This document shows positions 1 through 7,131 of a DNA stretch of 7,420 nucleotides, piece after piece. Under the pieces are notes generated by a model. That model had not been told where the DNA came from. It did no database searches and was given only the letters and a program-made list of their open reading frames with translations. Position numbers and translations under genes: made by a program. Position 1 is the stretch's first letter. Each line of letters opens with the position of its first letter. Origin of the DNA: Bacteroidota bacterium (lineage in GTDB: Bacteria > Bacteroidota > Ignavibacteria > UBA10030 > UBA8401); assembly GCA_025355705.1 (NCBI GenBank), contig JANXZD010000160.1, forward strand, positions 1 to 7,420, given 5' to 3'.

Positions 1-1
1 G

Positions 2-502
2 GATCGTCCATATCAGGCAAACATAACTTCTATCCTGAATGTAAAAAAGGATGAACCATTGTATGATTTTGCTCCCGGAATTCTTGATGACTATACCGTC
101 TATATACGAGCTTTCTTCCAATCAGGTAAACGGTATACGCAGCAGATCTATACCGGTGTTGATGCAGACGGCAGACCTCAGTATCGCACCAAGATTGAGG
201 ATCCTTTACAAGAGCTTGCTGAATATTGGTTTTATATAAATATGAATATCGAAAAATATTTTGATCTTGGTTTCGGAAGATTAACAGTTAGTCTGGAGAT
301 CCAAAATCTTCTTGACAACAAGAATTCACAGATCATCAATTCTGTTACCGGGAAAGCGTACGAATATGGTGACAATACACCGACATCATTCAATGATCCG
401 CGTTTTCCCGATCTTCAATATCCAGTTTCACCATATCCATACAATCCGGCACGATATCTAGCTCCACGTACGGCACGGTTAGGTGTAGCTTTACGCTTTT
501 AA
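2..502 (+). CDS. TonB-dependent receptor, C-terminal part (5' end outside window)
   Basis: The reading frame is open from the first complete codon to the TAA at 500-502, giving 166 residues with no start of its own, so this is the tail of a longer protein. It has the pattern of the last strands of a TonB-dependent outer-membrane beta-barrel: alternating amphipathic segments such as WFYINMNIEKYF (about 76-87), then the EIQNLLDNKN segment (about 99-108) that resembles the NLxDxxN motif near the end of such receptors, and a C-terminal strand RTARLGVALRF ending in Phe, as expected for BAM-dependent insertion. The long Pro/Tyr-rich loop before the last strand (about 133-156) fits an extracellular loop. 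The family imports ligands such as metal chelates, vitamins or glycans using TonB energy; plug, TonB box and substrate are not visible here. The next gene starts 15 nt downstream without a terminator. An internal TTG at 59 is not a real start because the frame continues upstream of it. Confidence 0.8.
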   Translation, partial: DRPYQANITSILNVKKDEPLYDFAPGILDDYTVYIRAFFQSGKRYTQQIYTGVDADGRPQYRTKIEDPLQELAEYWFYINMNIEKYFDLGFGRLTVSLEIQNLLDNKNSQIINSVTGKAYEYGDNTPTSFNDPRFPDLQYPVSPYPYNPARYLAPRTARLGVALRF

Positions 503-517
503 TTTGAAAAAATTTTA

Positions 518-1558
518 GTGAACAATAGCCGACACATATTGAAAAGGTTCAGACAAACATCTCTATTTGTATTTGTAGCGATGTTCGTTTATCAGGATTC
601 CTTTGCCCAATTGGTGCCCAATCTCGGCAGTCAACGTTCAGGAATTTCTTCATATCAATTCTTAAAGATCGGTGCAGATGCGCGCGGTGCAGCAATGGGC
701 GAAGCGATCGTTGCTGTATCAAATGATGTTTCAGCATTGTATTGGAATCCGGCAGGTCTAACAAATTCCATAAGCAATCAAGCTGTATTTTCGCACACGG
801 AATGGCTTGTCGATCTTCAGCATGAATTTTTTGGTATCAGTTATTCATTAGGTGGAAATGACTTTGTTGGATTCTCCTTCACATCGCTTCATACCGATCC
901 AATGCCGATTACAACTGAATATCAACCAACAGGCAACGGAAACTATTTCAATTTTAGCGATATTGCCATTGGCGGAACATATGCACGAAAGATGACAGAT
1001 CAATTCAGTTTTGGTATTACCGCCCGTTATGTAAGAGAGAATATAGCAGAATTACATACCGAGGCAGTGTTGATCGATATCGGAACATATTATTTTATGG
1101 GATTGGGCACTTCTCGGTTTTCTGTTGTCGTGACAAATTTTGGTGATAATGTTGAACCAAATGGGACTGCAGTAAATGGAGCGGGAGAGAACGTCAGTTC
1201 ATTCCAGGGATTTTCGCCGCCGACATTATTCAAACTCGGTTATGCGTTTGAACCGTGGATGGATGAAACGAATCGGCTGACAACATCAATACAATTAAAT
1301 CATCCCAATGATAATGCTGAGAATATTCGCCTTGGTGTTGAATATGAATATGATAAAATGTTCTTCCTGCGTGCGGGGGTAAAACGAACAATTGGAGAAT
1401 CGATCTTTGGTAAATCGATTTCATCTGCTGAAGATTTTTCGTACGGAGGCGGCGTAAGAATTCCGCTCGGTATTACAATTGCAAATTTGGATTATGCATT
1501 CTCTAATTTTAATGACCTTGGTTCTGTTCACAGAATTTCGGTGATGTTAACTTATTAA
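518..1558 (+). CDS. PorV/PorQ-family outer-membrane beta-barrel protein
   Basis: This 346-residue protein begins with a type I signal peptide: basic residues to about 12, hydrophobic SLFVFVAMFVY, and probable cleavage after Ala30 (DSFA|Q). The mature N-terminus carries the PorV/PorQ (UPF0164) signature, IGADARGAAMGEA at about 51-63 and ALYWNPAGL at about 73-81, followed by WLVDLQHEFFG and alternating strands typical of a FadL-like barrel. It ends in an aromatic strand (HRISVMLTY). Family members sit in the outer membrane; some, like PorV, shuttle type IX secretion substrates, but many paralogues in Ignavibacteria-like genomes have no known role. GTG at 518 is chosen because it precedes the full signal peptide and lies 15 nt after the receptor stop; TTG at 539 would also keep the signal peptide. 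There is no clear Shine-Dalgarno, so coupling to the upstream gene is likely. Assignment to the family is strong; a type IX secretion role is only an inference. Confidence 0.85.
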   Translation: MNNSRHILKRFRQTSLFVFVAMFVYQDSFAQLVPNLGSQRSGISSYQFLKIGADARGAAMGEAIVAVSNDVSALYWNPAGLTNSISNQAVFSHTEWLVDLQHEFFGISYSLGGNDFVGFSFTSLHTDPMPITTEYQPTGNGNYFNFSDIAIGGTYARKMTDQFSFGITARYVRENIAELHTEAVLIDIGTYYFMGLGTSRFSVVVTNFGDNVEPNGTAVNGAGENVSSFQGFSPPTLFKLGYAFEPWMDETNRLTTSIQLNHPNDNAENIRLGVEYEYDKMFFLRAGVKRTIGESIFGKSISSAEDFSYGGGVRIPLGITIANLDYAFSNFNDLGSVHRISVMLTY

Positions 1559-1560
1559 AA

Positions 1561-2658
1561 ATGAATAAACTGTTTCTCCATATCGTTATTATTAGTAGTG
1601 TTGTTACTTCATGGTTGTTTATTGCCGGGTGCGAAGAACCGATCCCAACGCCCACTGGAACGGCGCTGCCGCAGATCGGCGATACTTCGTATGTTGAAAA
1701 GAATACATGGACAGGGATTTTTAATAAGCCCCGTACGATCATCTATGGGTTAGATCAGTTATTGTATGTTACGGACACAGAAAACAATCGTATCGTGATG
1801 TTGAACCAAGCGGGACAGATATTGAGTGTCAGCAAACCTATTCGTAAACCGATCTCGATCGCTCAGGATTTAAAACTTGATCTGTTGGTTGGTGCTGAGA
1901 CCATAGAACCAACTACCGGTGATACGATCGGAGTGCTATTGAGGATAAAATTAGTAGCGGCAAGTCATAATTTGAACAATGCTCAGATCGATACTGTGTG
2001 GAAAGAACCTGCTCGACCAAAACGACGTTTTGTCGGCATCGGGATTATTTTGAATAATGAGTATTTGGTTGTGCGTGATGGACCGGACAATAGCAGTATT
2101 GTTGATCCGGATGCACGTGTTCTTCGATTCAAATATCGACCGAATGCCACAACAAAGAAAGATTCATTCATTACGCCGTTAGGTGAATTGCAGTCAGGTG
2201 CCGGTAGCTCTATCACAAATATCAATCATCCGACAGGGATAGCGACATTTCCGAATAGCGGTGATTTTATTGTTACTCAAAATTCTGACGGAGTTCAATA
2301 CTCTGCTATTTGGATGGCATTCACAAAGAATCAAGACTTTGAAGGATGGCTTCCAAAATTTGATCCGACGATTGTGGATCAACGATCTATTGAGTTCATC
2401 AGCCCCAATAGATTTAGAAGTGCAGCAGGCGTCAGCATAGACCGCATTCGTCGGGATATTTTTGTCATTGATGCTCTATTGGACAGTGTAGCAAAGTTCA
2501 ATAACCGCGGTAAATTCAAAGTGGAATCATTTGGAAAGAAAACTCCTGGTATCACATTAAATCATCCCGGTGGTGCGGCAATTGCAGAAAATACTCTTTA
2601 CGTTTGCGATACGCAAAATGATCGAATTGTTCTGTACCGTCTCTCTACCGACAACTAA
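1561..2658 (+). CDS. NHL-repeat beta-propeller lipoprotein
   Basis: This 365-residue protein has a hydrophobic signal segment (residues 4-22) and a lipobox FIAGC with the lipidated Cys at 24. The Cys is followed directly by EE and a Pro/Thr-rich linker (CEEPIPTPTG). After the linker come NHL-like blades: LLYVTDTENNRIVMLNQAG (about 67-85), INHPTGIATFPNSGDFIVT (about 221-239), AAGVSIDRIRRDIFVIDAL (about 288-306) and LNHPGGAAIAENTLYVCDTQNDRIVLYR (about 333-360). The repeated hydrophobic-D-x-x-N-x-R-I pattern and the first/last blade match suggest a closed propeller. Such folds bind proteins, glycans or small ligands; no catalytic motif is visible. ATG at 1561 is 2 nt after the preceding stop and lacks a Shine-Dalgarno, so translation is probably coupled. 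It is the last gene of the run that includes the receptor and the PorV-like barrel. Outer-membrane anchoring, possibly surface-facing, is inferred. Confidence 0.8.
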   Translation: MNKLFLHIVIISSVVTSWLFIAGCEEPIPTPTGTALPQIGDTSYVEKNTWTGIFNKPRTIIYGLDQLLYVTDTENNRIVMLNQAGQILSVSKPIRKPISIAQDLKLDLLVGAETIEPTTGDTIGVLLRIKLVAASHNLNNAQIDTVWKEPARPKRRFVGIGIILNNEYLVVRDGPDNSSIVDPDARVLRFKYRPNATTKKDSFITPLGELQSGAGSSITNINHPTGIATFPNSGDFIVTQNSDGVQYSAIWMAFTKNQDFEGWLPKFDPTIVDQRSIEFISPNRFRSAAGVSIDRIRRDIFVIDALLDSVAKFNNRGKFKVESFGKKTPGITLNHPGGAAIAENTLYVCDTQNDRIVLYRLSTDN

Positions 2659-2681
2659 AATATTGTATTTAATATTTTATT

Positions 2682-2710
2682 AGGGCAGGCATCATTGTCT
2701 GCCCTTTTTT
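2682..2710 (+). terminator. Intrinsic terminator after the envelope operon
   Basis: A 10-bp stem pairs 2682-2691 (AGGGCAGGCA) with 2696-2705 (TGTCTGCCCT). It contains one G-T wobble (2689/2698), has a TCAT loop at 2692-2695, and is followed by an unbroken T-run at 2705-2710. This is a textbook Rho-independent terminator 23 nt after the lipoprotein stop. It ends 5 nt before the ATG of the sirtuin gene on the same strand, so it may also limit readthrough into that gene. Confidence 0.88.
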
Positions 2711-2715
2711 ATTGT

Positions 2716-3429
2716 ATGAACATTGTCATTTTCAGCGGTGCAGGTCTCTCTACGGAAAGCGGCATCCCAACATTTCGCGACAGCGGAGGATTGTGGGAAC
2801 AGCACCGCATTGAAGATGTTGCTTCTCCAGAAGGATGGACAAAAAATAAAAAACTCGTCCTGGATTTCTACGCAATGCGTTTTATAAAACAAGCGGAATG
2901 TTTTCCGAATCCAGCCCATGATGCAATTGCAGAACTTTCTAAAATCCACACCGTGGTAAATGTAACACAGAATATTGATACACTTCTTGAGCGTGCCGGA
3001 TGTGAAAATGTTTGGCATTTACACGGACGCATTGATATGCAAAAATGTGAATCCCATCATTCTCTTGCTTTTCCGGAACAATACGATTTTGATTGTGATT
3101 ACAAGTCCTTGATCACGAAGCCAATACAGATCGGTGATTCATGTCCTCAATGCGGCGGTCAGCTGCGTCCTGATATTGTGTGGTTTGGAGAACCAGTGGA
3201 TATGCGTGAGGAATTTTTGATGGAGCAAATACGGATTGCCGATATCTTTATCGGTGTTGGGACATCTGCGCAAGTGTATCCTGCGGCGGGATTATTGCCG
3301 ATGTTTCGGCGGACGAAAGAAAAATATTTTATCGATCCCAATCCTAATTATGATCTTCTTGATGGATATACTGTGTTGAAAGGAAGTGCGAGCGAACAAC
3401 TGCCGAAACTTGTTGCGAAATTATTATAA
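2716..3429 (+). CDS. cobB: Class III sirtuin, NAD-dependent protein deacylase (CobB-like)
   Basis: This 237-residue Sir2 protein would remove acetyl and probably succinyl/malonyl groups from lysines in the cytoplasm, consuming NAD+. Visible motifs in order are GAGLSTESGIPTFRD (8-22, NAD binding), FYAMRF (51-56) with the Tyr52-x-x-Arg55 pair that defines class III enzymes such as E. coli CobB and SIRT5, TQNID (84-88), HLHG with catalytic His103, zinc module C111-x2-H114 plus C143-x2-C146, RPDIVWFGEPV (151-161) and GTSAQVYPA (182-190). The second zinc position, normally Cys, is His here; Cys127 is another possible ligand. The length is normal for compact bacterial sirtuins. ATG 2716 is preferred: the frame extends to TTG 2695, but that codon lies in the terminator loop and would add seven residues before the first beta-strand. 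No Shine-Dalgarno precedes the ATG. The family is certain; acyl preference is inferred from YxxR. Confidence 0.92.
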   Translation: MNIVIFSGAGLSTESGIPTFRDSGGLWEQHRIEDVASPEGWTKNKKLVLDFYAMRFIKQAECFPNPAHDAIAELSKIHTVVNVTQNIDTLLERAGCENVWHLHGRIDMQKCESHHSLAFPEQYDFDCDYKSLITKPIQIGDSCPQCGGQLRPDIVWFGEPVDMREEFLMEQIRIADIFIGVGTSAQVYPAAGLLPMFRRTKEKYFIDPNPNYDLLDGYTVLKGSASEQLPKLVAKLL

Positions 3430-3431
3430 TA

Positions 3432-3468
3432 AAATCCTTGCGAAGGTTTTGAACCTTCGCAAGGATTT
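3432..3468. terminator. Bidirectional intrinsic terminator between convergent genes
   Basis: A perfect 17-bp inverted repeat pairs 3432-3448 with 3452-3468 around a TTG loop (3449-3451). It lies 2 nt after the sirtuin stop and 6 nt beyond the stop of the convergent phosphoenolpyruvate carboxylase gene (3475). The stem ends in A/T pairs, so each strand reads out of the hairpin through a short T-rich tract: ATTTAT on the + strand, ATTTTATTATAA on the - strand. The position and symmetry fit a shared terminator for both genes. Confidence 0.8.
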
Positions 3469-3474
3469 ATAGCT

Positions 3475-6249
3475 TTATCCTGTATTTCTCAATCCCGCTG
3501 CAATACCATTGATGCAAAGGAACATCACTTCTTCTAGATCTTTTCGAGATTCTTCCGATAATTTTTTTTCGCGAAGTCGTTTTAATAGTTCCACCTGCAT
3601 ATAGCTCATCGGATCGACATAGGGGTTTCGCAGAGTGATTGATCGCTGCAACATTTGATTATTTTCTAAAAGCGACTGCTGTTTCGAAACAGAAATGATC
3701 GCCTCTTTTGTCTGTTCAAATAGATAGCGCAATGTTGAATATGTCGTTTGTCCGAGTGATGGAGGTTGAACAAGGTCGGCATAATTCCGTGCGATATCAA
3801 AATCCGCTTTTGCAATGATCATTTGAATATTATCCACCATTGCTTTAAAAAATCCCCAATGATGATACATCGTTTGCATTGCTGATTTTGAAATTGTAGA
3901 ACGCTTTTTAAGTCCAACATTCACGCCAAGCCATCCTGGAAGATTATGTCTGCTTTGCATCCATGCAAATACCCATGGAATTGCCCGAAGATCTTCGATC
4001 CGTTCAGTATTGTCACGGCGAGCAGGACGGGATCCGATCTTCATACGGGTTATTTCTTTGAGCGGAGTTGCTTGGAAATAATACTGGACTAGATTTTTAT
4101 CTTCATAAACGATTCGACGATACGCTTCAAAGCTTTCATTTGAAATCGTTTCCATCATCGTTAGCCAATGTGGATGTTTTGCTAATTTGATCTTTGATTG
4201 ATTTGTTTTATCAAAATATTTCAACAGCATTGCAGAAGTCGTCAGTTCTAAAGTTCGCTGTGCGATCTCTTTGTGAGAATATTTTAAAGAAATGACCTCG
4301 CCTTGTTCGGTGATTTTTATCTTTCCATTGATCGAGTGTCCATTTAATGCCATGATCGCCTGAAACTCCGGTCCGCCGCCACGTCCGACAGTTCCTCCGC
4401 GACCGTGGAAAAACATCCAATCGATATTATGATCTGATGAACATTTTGCCAGTGCTCGTTGTGCTTTATATAATTCCCAATTTGATGTAATAATGCCGCC
4501 ATCTTTACTGCTGTCTGAATAGCCTAACATGATCTCTTGATGATTGTTCCGCAGTTCAAGATGTTTTATGTATGAAGGATTTGCATACAATTTCGTCATG
4601 ATCGAGGTAGAAGCGCGAAGATCGTCGATCGTTTCAAACAACGGAACAATGTTCAATTTACTAAAGCCTTTTTCAAACGATACCAATCCGGTCAATTTCA
4701 TCAGGAAGAGAACTTCAAGAACATCAGCTGGAGATTCAGTCATACTGATAATGTATGAACGGATCGCGCGTTCATCGATTTCATTCAATGCACGAAGTAT
4801 CGTCCTGAATGTTGAAAGTAATTCTTTAGTCTGATCCGATAGAACGTTTTCGTCCAATAAGAAAGTATGCAGCTGCAACAATGTTCTTGTCAACCAATCG
4901 GCACGTTCATCATCAGACATTCCTGAATAGTTAACAGCGTGCTGCAAACCGATTTCATGAATGGCAGATGTATGAATTTTCTTATGCTGACGAATATCTA
5001 ATGTCGCCAGGTGAAAACCGAATGATTCAACATTTCGTATCAATTGCTGCAATGTTCCTTTTGAAAGATCCTCACCCTTATTTGCGATCAAACTCTTTCG
5101 GATCAGTTCAAGATCGTCTAAGAATTCCCGCGACGATGTGTAGGTTGTCTCATTTGCAGGGAGTGTGCCTTCCAATTTCTTTTTATACCGCAGCAACTTA
5201 CGATAGGTCAGTGCAATTTTTGTACGATAGACCTCATTTTTATTCCGGATAGCAGGCGGGAAAACTTCATTGTTATCATGAATTTCTTTATCAATTGAAT
5301 CCAATAGTTCTTTGCTAACGGAAACCACTTTCGAGGACTCGCTCCGAACAACATACAGATCGTCAATCATTTTTATGTATATGTCAATGATGGTATTTGA
5401 TTGTTTTTTTAATGCGACCCACGTTGTGTCCGAAGTGACGAACGGATTGCCGTCTCTGTCCCCGCCGATCCACGAACCAAAATGTATGAACGTTGGTATT
5501 TCGTTTATCAAGGTTGGATACGTTTCTTCAAGCGCCCGTTCAAGTTCTAGATAGAACGACGGAACGGCGTATTGCAGTACCTGAGTAAAATAGAACAATC
5601 CATTCGTCACCTCATCAAGAGGTGTGATATCATATGATCGTGTCTCTTCCGTTTGCCATAAACTGGTGATATTCCGTTTGATCGATTGCAGAAGATCCAG
5701 TCGCTCGTCCGGTAGAATATCTTTTCGGTCAAATTCTTCAAGAACATTCCAAATTCTGGAATGTTTCTCCAGAACAGTTCTCCGTAACGCTTCTGTTGGA
5801 TGTGCGGTAAAAACAGGTGAGATATGCAGTCTAGACAAAAACTTTCTCATTTCATTCGCAGAGACTTTTTTTCTTTTTGCAAAATGAAGCGTATGACGGA
5901 GGGAACCGGCTGGGTATTGTGATGTTCCTCTTTTTTTTTGTTCTCTTATTCGTTGAATGCGATGATGTTGTTCCGCAATGTTGACGATTTGAAAGTATGT
6001 TGAAAATGCCCGAATCAACTTCCGCATTGTTCCGACATCGAGGGTCCTAAATATATGCTGTAACTTTTCTTCACCATTCTTGTCACGAGAAGTACGAAAA
6101 TCTTTTGTGGAACGACGGATCTGTTCAACGAGGTCAAATAATTTGTTCCCTTCCTGTTCACGAATGACATCGCCAAGAACTGTTCCGAGCAAACGAATGT
6201 TTGAACGAAGCGGTGCGTCAGTCGATTGTGCGGGGGAAGAAATGATCAT
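3475..6249 (-). CDS. ppc: Phosphoenolpyruvate carboxylase (type 1)
   Basis: This 924-residue cytoplasmic enzyme adds bicarbonate to phosphoenolpyruvate to make oxaloacetate, refilling the TCA cycle. The length is within the usual 880-970. Motifs in order: VFTAHPTE with catalytic His150 (E. coli His138), SWIGGDRDGNPFV (259-271), LGYSDSSKDGG (575-585), the catalytic loop FHGRGGTVGRGG (614-625) with His615, Arg617 and Arg623, ITEQGEVISLKY (646-657), IGSRPARR (738-745), LRAIPWVFAWMQSR (754-767), and the family-typical C-terminus GLRNTG. Residues matching the E. coli aspartate/malate inhibitor site (Arg587, Lys773, Arg832, Asn881) are all present as Arg623, Lys814, Arg874 and Asn922, so feedback inhibition by C4 acids is likely. 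The plant-type N-terminal phosphorylation site is absent. ATG 6249 lies 2 nt after the stop of the upstream esterase gene and has only a weak purine-rich upstream stretch, suggesting one mRNA and coupled translation. The gene appears intact. Confidence 0.97.
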   Translation of the reverse strand: MIISSPAQSTDAPLRSNIRLLGTVLGDVIREQEGNKLFDLVEQIRRSTKDFRTSRDKNGEEKLQHIFRTLDVGTMRKLIRAFSTYFQIVNIAEQHHRIQRIREQKKRGTSQYPAGSLRHTLHFAKRKKVSANEMRKFLSRLHISPVFTAHPTEALRRTVLEKHSRIWNVLEEFDRKDILPDERLDLLQSIKRNITSLWQTEETRSYDITPLDEVTNGLFYFTQVLQYAVPSFYLELERALEETYPTLINEIPTFIHFGSWIGGDRDGNPFVTSDTTWVALKKQSNTIIDIYIKMIDDLYVVRSESSKVVSVSKELLDSIDKEIHDNNEVFPPAIRNKNEVYRTKIALTYRKLLRYKKKLEGTLPANETTYTSSREFLDDLELIRKSLIANKGEDLSKGTLQQLIRNVESFGFHLATLDIRQHKKIHTSAIHEIGLQHAVNYSGMSDDERADWLTRTLLQLHTFLLDENVLSDQTKELLSTFRTILRALNEIDERAIRSYIISMTESPADVLEVLFLMKLTGLVSFEKGFSKLNIVPLFETIDDLRASTSIMTKLYANPSYIKHLELRNNHQEIMLGYSDSSKDGGIITSNWELYKAQRALAKCSSDHNIDWMFFHGRGGTVGRGGGPEFQAIMALNGHSINGKIKITEQGEVISLKYSHKEIAQRTLELTTSAMLLKYFDKTNQSKIKLAKHPHWLTMMETISNESFEAYRRIVYEDKNLVQYYFQATPLKEITRMKIGSRPARRDNTERIEDLRAIPWVFAWMQSRHNLPGWLGVNVGLKKRSTISKSAMQTMYHHWGFFKAMVDNIQMIIAKADFDIARNYADLVQPPSLGQTTYSTLRYLFEQTKEAIISVSKQQSLLENNQMLQRSITLRNPYVDPMSYMQVELLKRLREKKLSEESRKDLEEVMFLCINGIAAGLRNTG

Positions 6250-6251
6250 GA

Positions 6252-7109
6252 TTATTTTCGTTTCTTTCCGCTGATCTCGAAGATCCGTTTCAGCACAACT
6301 TCTATCTCACTGTCCCAAAATTTCCAATCGTGCGCCCCGGTAGTTTCATGCATTTCAAAAGCAATGCTTTTTTTCCGTAGCGATGCTGCAAAGATGTGTG
6401 TTTGTTCAATCACTTCCGGTATTCCGTCCTGCGATCCGGCGGAAAGATAAAAATATGGTGCAGTGTTCGGATTTATTTTTTCAGTTAATTCAAATATATC
6501 ATTTGCAGACCACGATTCGTTCCGTTTTTCTCCGAACATTTCGCGAACGCTTTTAATAGTTTCCTTGGAACGTCTCGCAACTATCGCCGAGTCTTCAAGT
6601 CCGGCCGGGAATTGAATAGAAGGACTAATACATCCGGCAAAGAAAAACATCCCTGGATATTTTAATCCTAATTTTGCAGCTCCGTATCCCCCCATAGAAA
6701 GACCCGCTATTGCTCTGCTGAATTTCGATTGTCTCGTTCTATATTTTTTGTCGACATACGGTATAATCTCTTTGATAATAAGATCTTCATAATTTGCATT
6801 TTGAAGTGTGATTGAATTGGAATACCAACTATTCTTCGCGTCAGGACAGATAACGATATATTCATATCCTTTTAGATACTTTATCAGATTGGGTTGTTTC
6901 ACCCAGTTGGTATAATCTCCGTTGAATCCATGAAGCAAATAAACGGATACATATCGTTCTTGTGTCTTTGAATATCCATCCGGCAAAACAGCATAGAACT
7001 TTGATATGGTATTCAGTGATTGTGAGAACAAACTGTCTTCCACAACCGTGATTTGGGAAAGAGAAAATTGGAAAAATATTGATATAAAAAATAAATATTT
7101 GGGTTTCAT
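6252..7109 (-). CDS. Secreted alpha/beta-hydrolase, putative esterase (esterase D / feruloyl esterase-like)
   Basis: This 285-residue protein opens with a signal peptide (MKPK, then LFFISIFFQF, probable cleavage SLS|Q after residue 18) and so should act outside the cytoplasmic membrane. The body matches the putative-esterase family: LLHGFNGDYTNW (58-69, oxyanion region), a VICPDAKNSWY block (86-96), nucleophile elbow GLSMGGYGA with Ser138, GSQDGI with Asp228, and GAHDWKFW with His260, giving a complete Ser-Asp-His triad. The family includes feruloyl/acetyl esterases, S-formylglutathione hydrolases and acyltransferases, so the substrate is open. The start at 7109 is chosen because AAGGTG (7115-7120) lies 5 nt upstream and the signal peptide begins there. 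The frame stays open to an ATG at 7158-7160, but that codon falls in the -35 box and the ATG at 7134-7136 in the -10 box of the predicted promoter. The carboxylase gene follows after 2 nt. Confidence 0.88.
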   Translation of the reverse strand: MKPKYLFFISIFFQFSLSQITVVEDSLFSQSLNTISKFYAVLPDGYSKTQERYVSVYLLHGFNGDYTNWVKQPNLIKYLKGYEYIVICPDAKNSWYSNSITLQNANYEDLIIKEIIPYVDKKYRTRQSKFSRAIAGLSMGGYGAAKLGLKYPGMFFFAGCISPSIQFPAGLEDSAIVARRSKETIKSVREMFGEKRNESWSANDIFELTEKINPNTAPYFYLSAGSQDGIPEVIEQTHIFAASLRKKSIAFEMHETTGAHDWKFWDSEIEVVLKRIFEISGKKRK

Positions 7110-7114
7110 AGTTT

Positions 7115-7120
7115 CACCTT
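7115..7120 (-). promoter_or_regulatory. Ribosome binding site that decides the esterase start
   Basis: Read on the minus strand this is AAGGTG, 5 nt before the ATG at 7107-7109. It is one of the few clear Shine-Dalgarno sequences in the window. It argues for the start directly before the signal peptide, not for the two in-frame upstream ATGs. Confidence 0.7.
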
Positions 7121-7131
7121 TTGTTGTAATA

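Noticed and set aside
51..239. Small + strand frame at 51-239
   Set aside because: It overlaps the open receptor frame, which carries clear TonB-receptor barrel features; this frame shows no family features.
1398..1421. Inverted repeat of AATCGAT around CTTTGGTA inside the PorV-like gene
   Set aside because: It is short, fully coding and without a second copy or regulatory context, so chance is the simplest explanation.
2659..2681. AT-rich stretch with a TAATAT -10-like sequence before the terminator
   Set aside because: No -35 box at a fitting distance and the stretch is generally AT-rich, so I did not call a sirtuin promoter.
2692..3018. Minus-strand frame of 108 residues opposite the sirtuin
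   Set aside because: It mirrors the conserved Sir2 motifs and ends inside the terminator; the Cys-rich composition comes from the antisense reading.
4544..5887. Several + strand frames of 80-96 residues opposite ppc
   Set aside because: They are antisense to a fully conserved phosphoenolpyruvate carboxylase, have biased Ser/Arg-rich composition and no recognisable motif or ribosome site.
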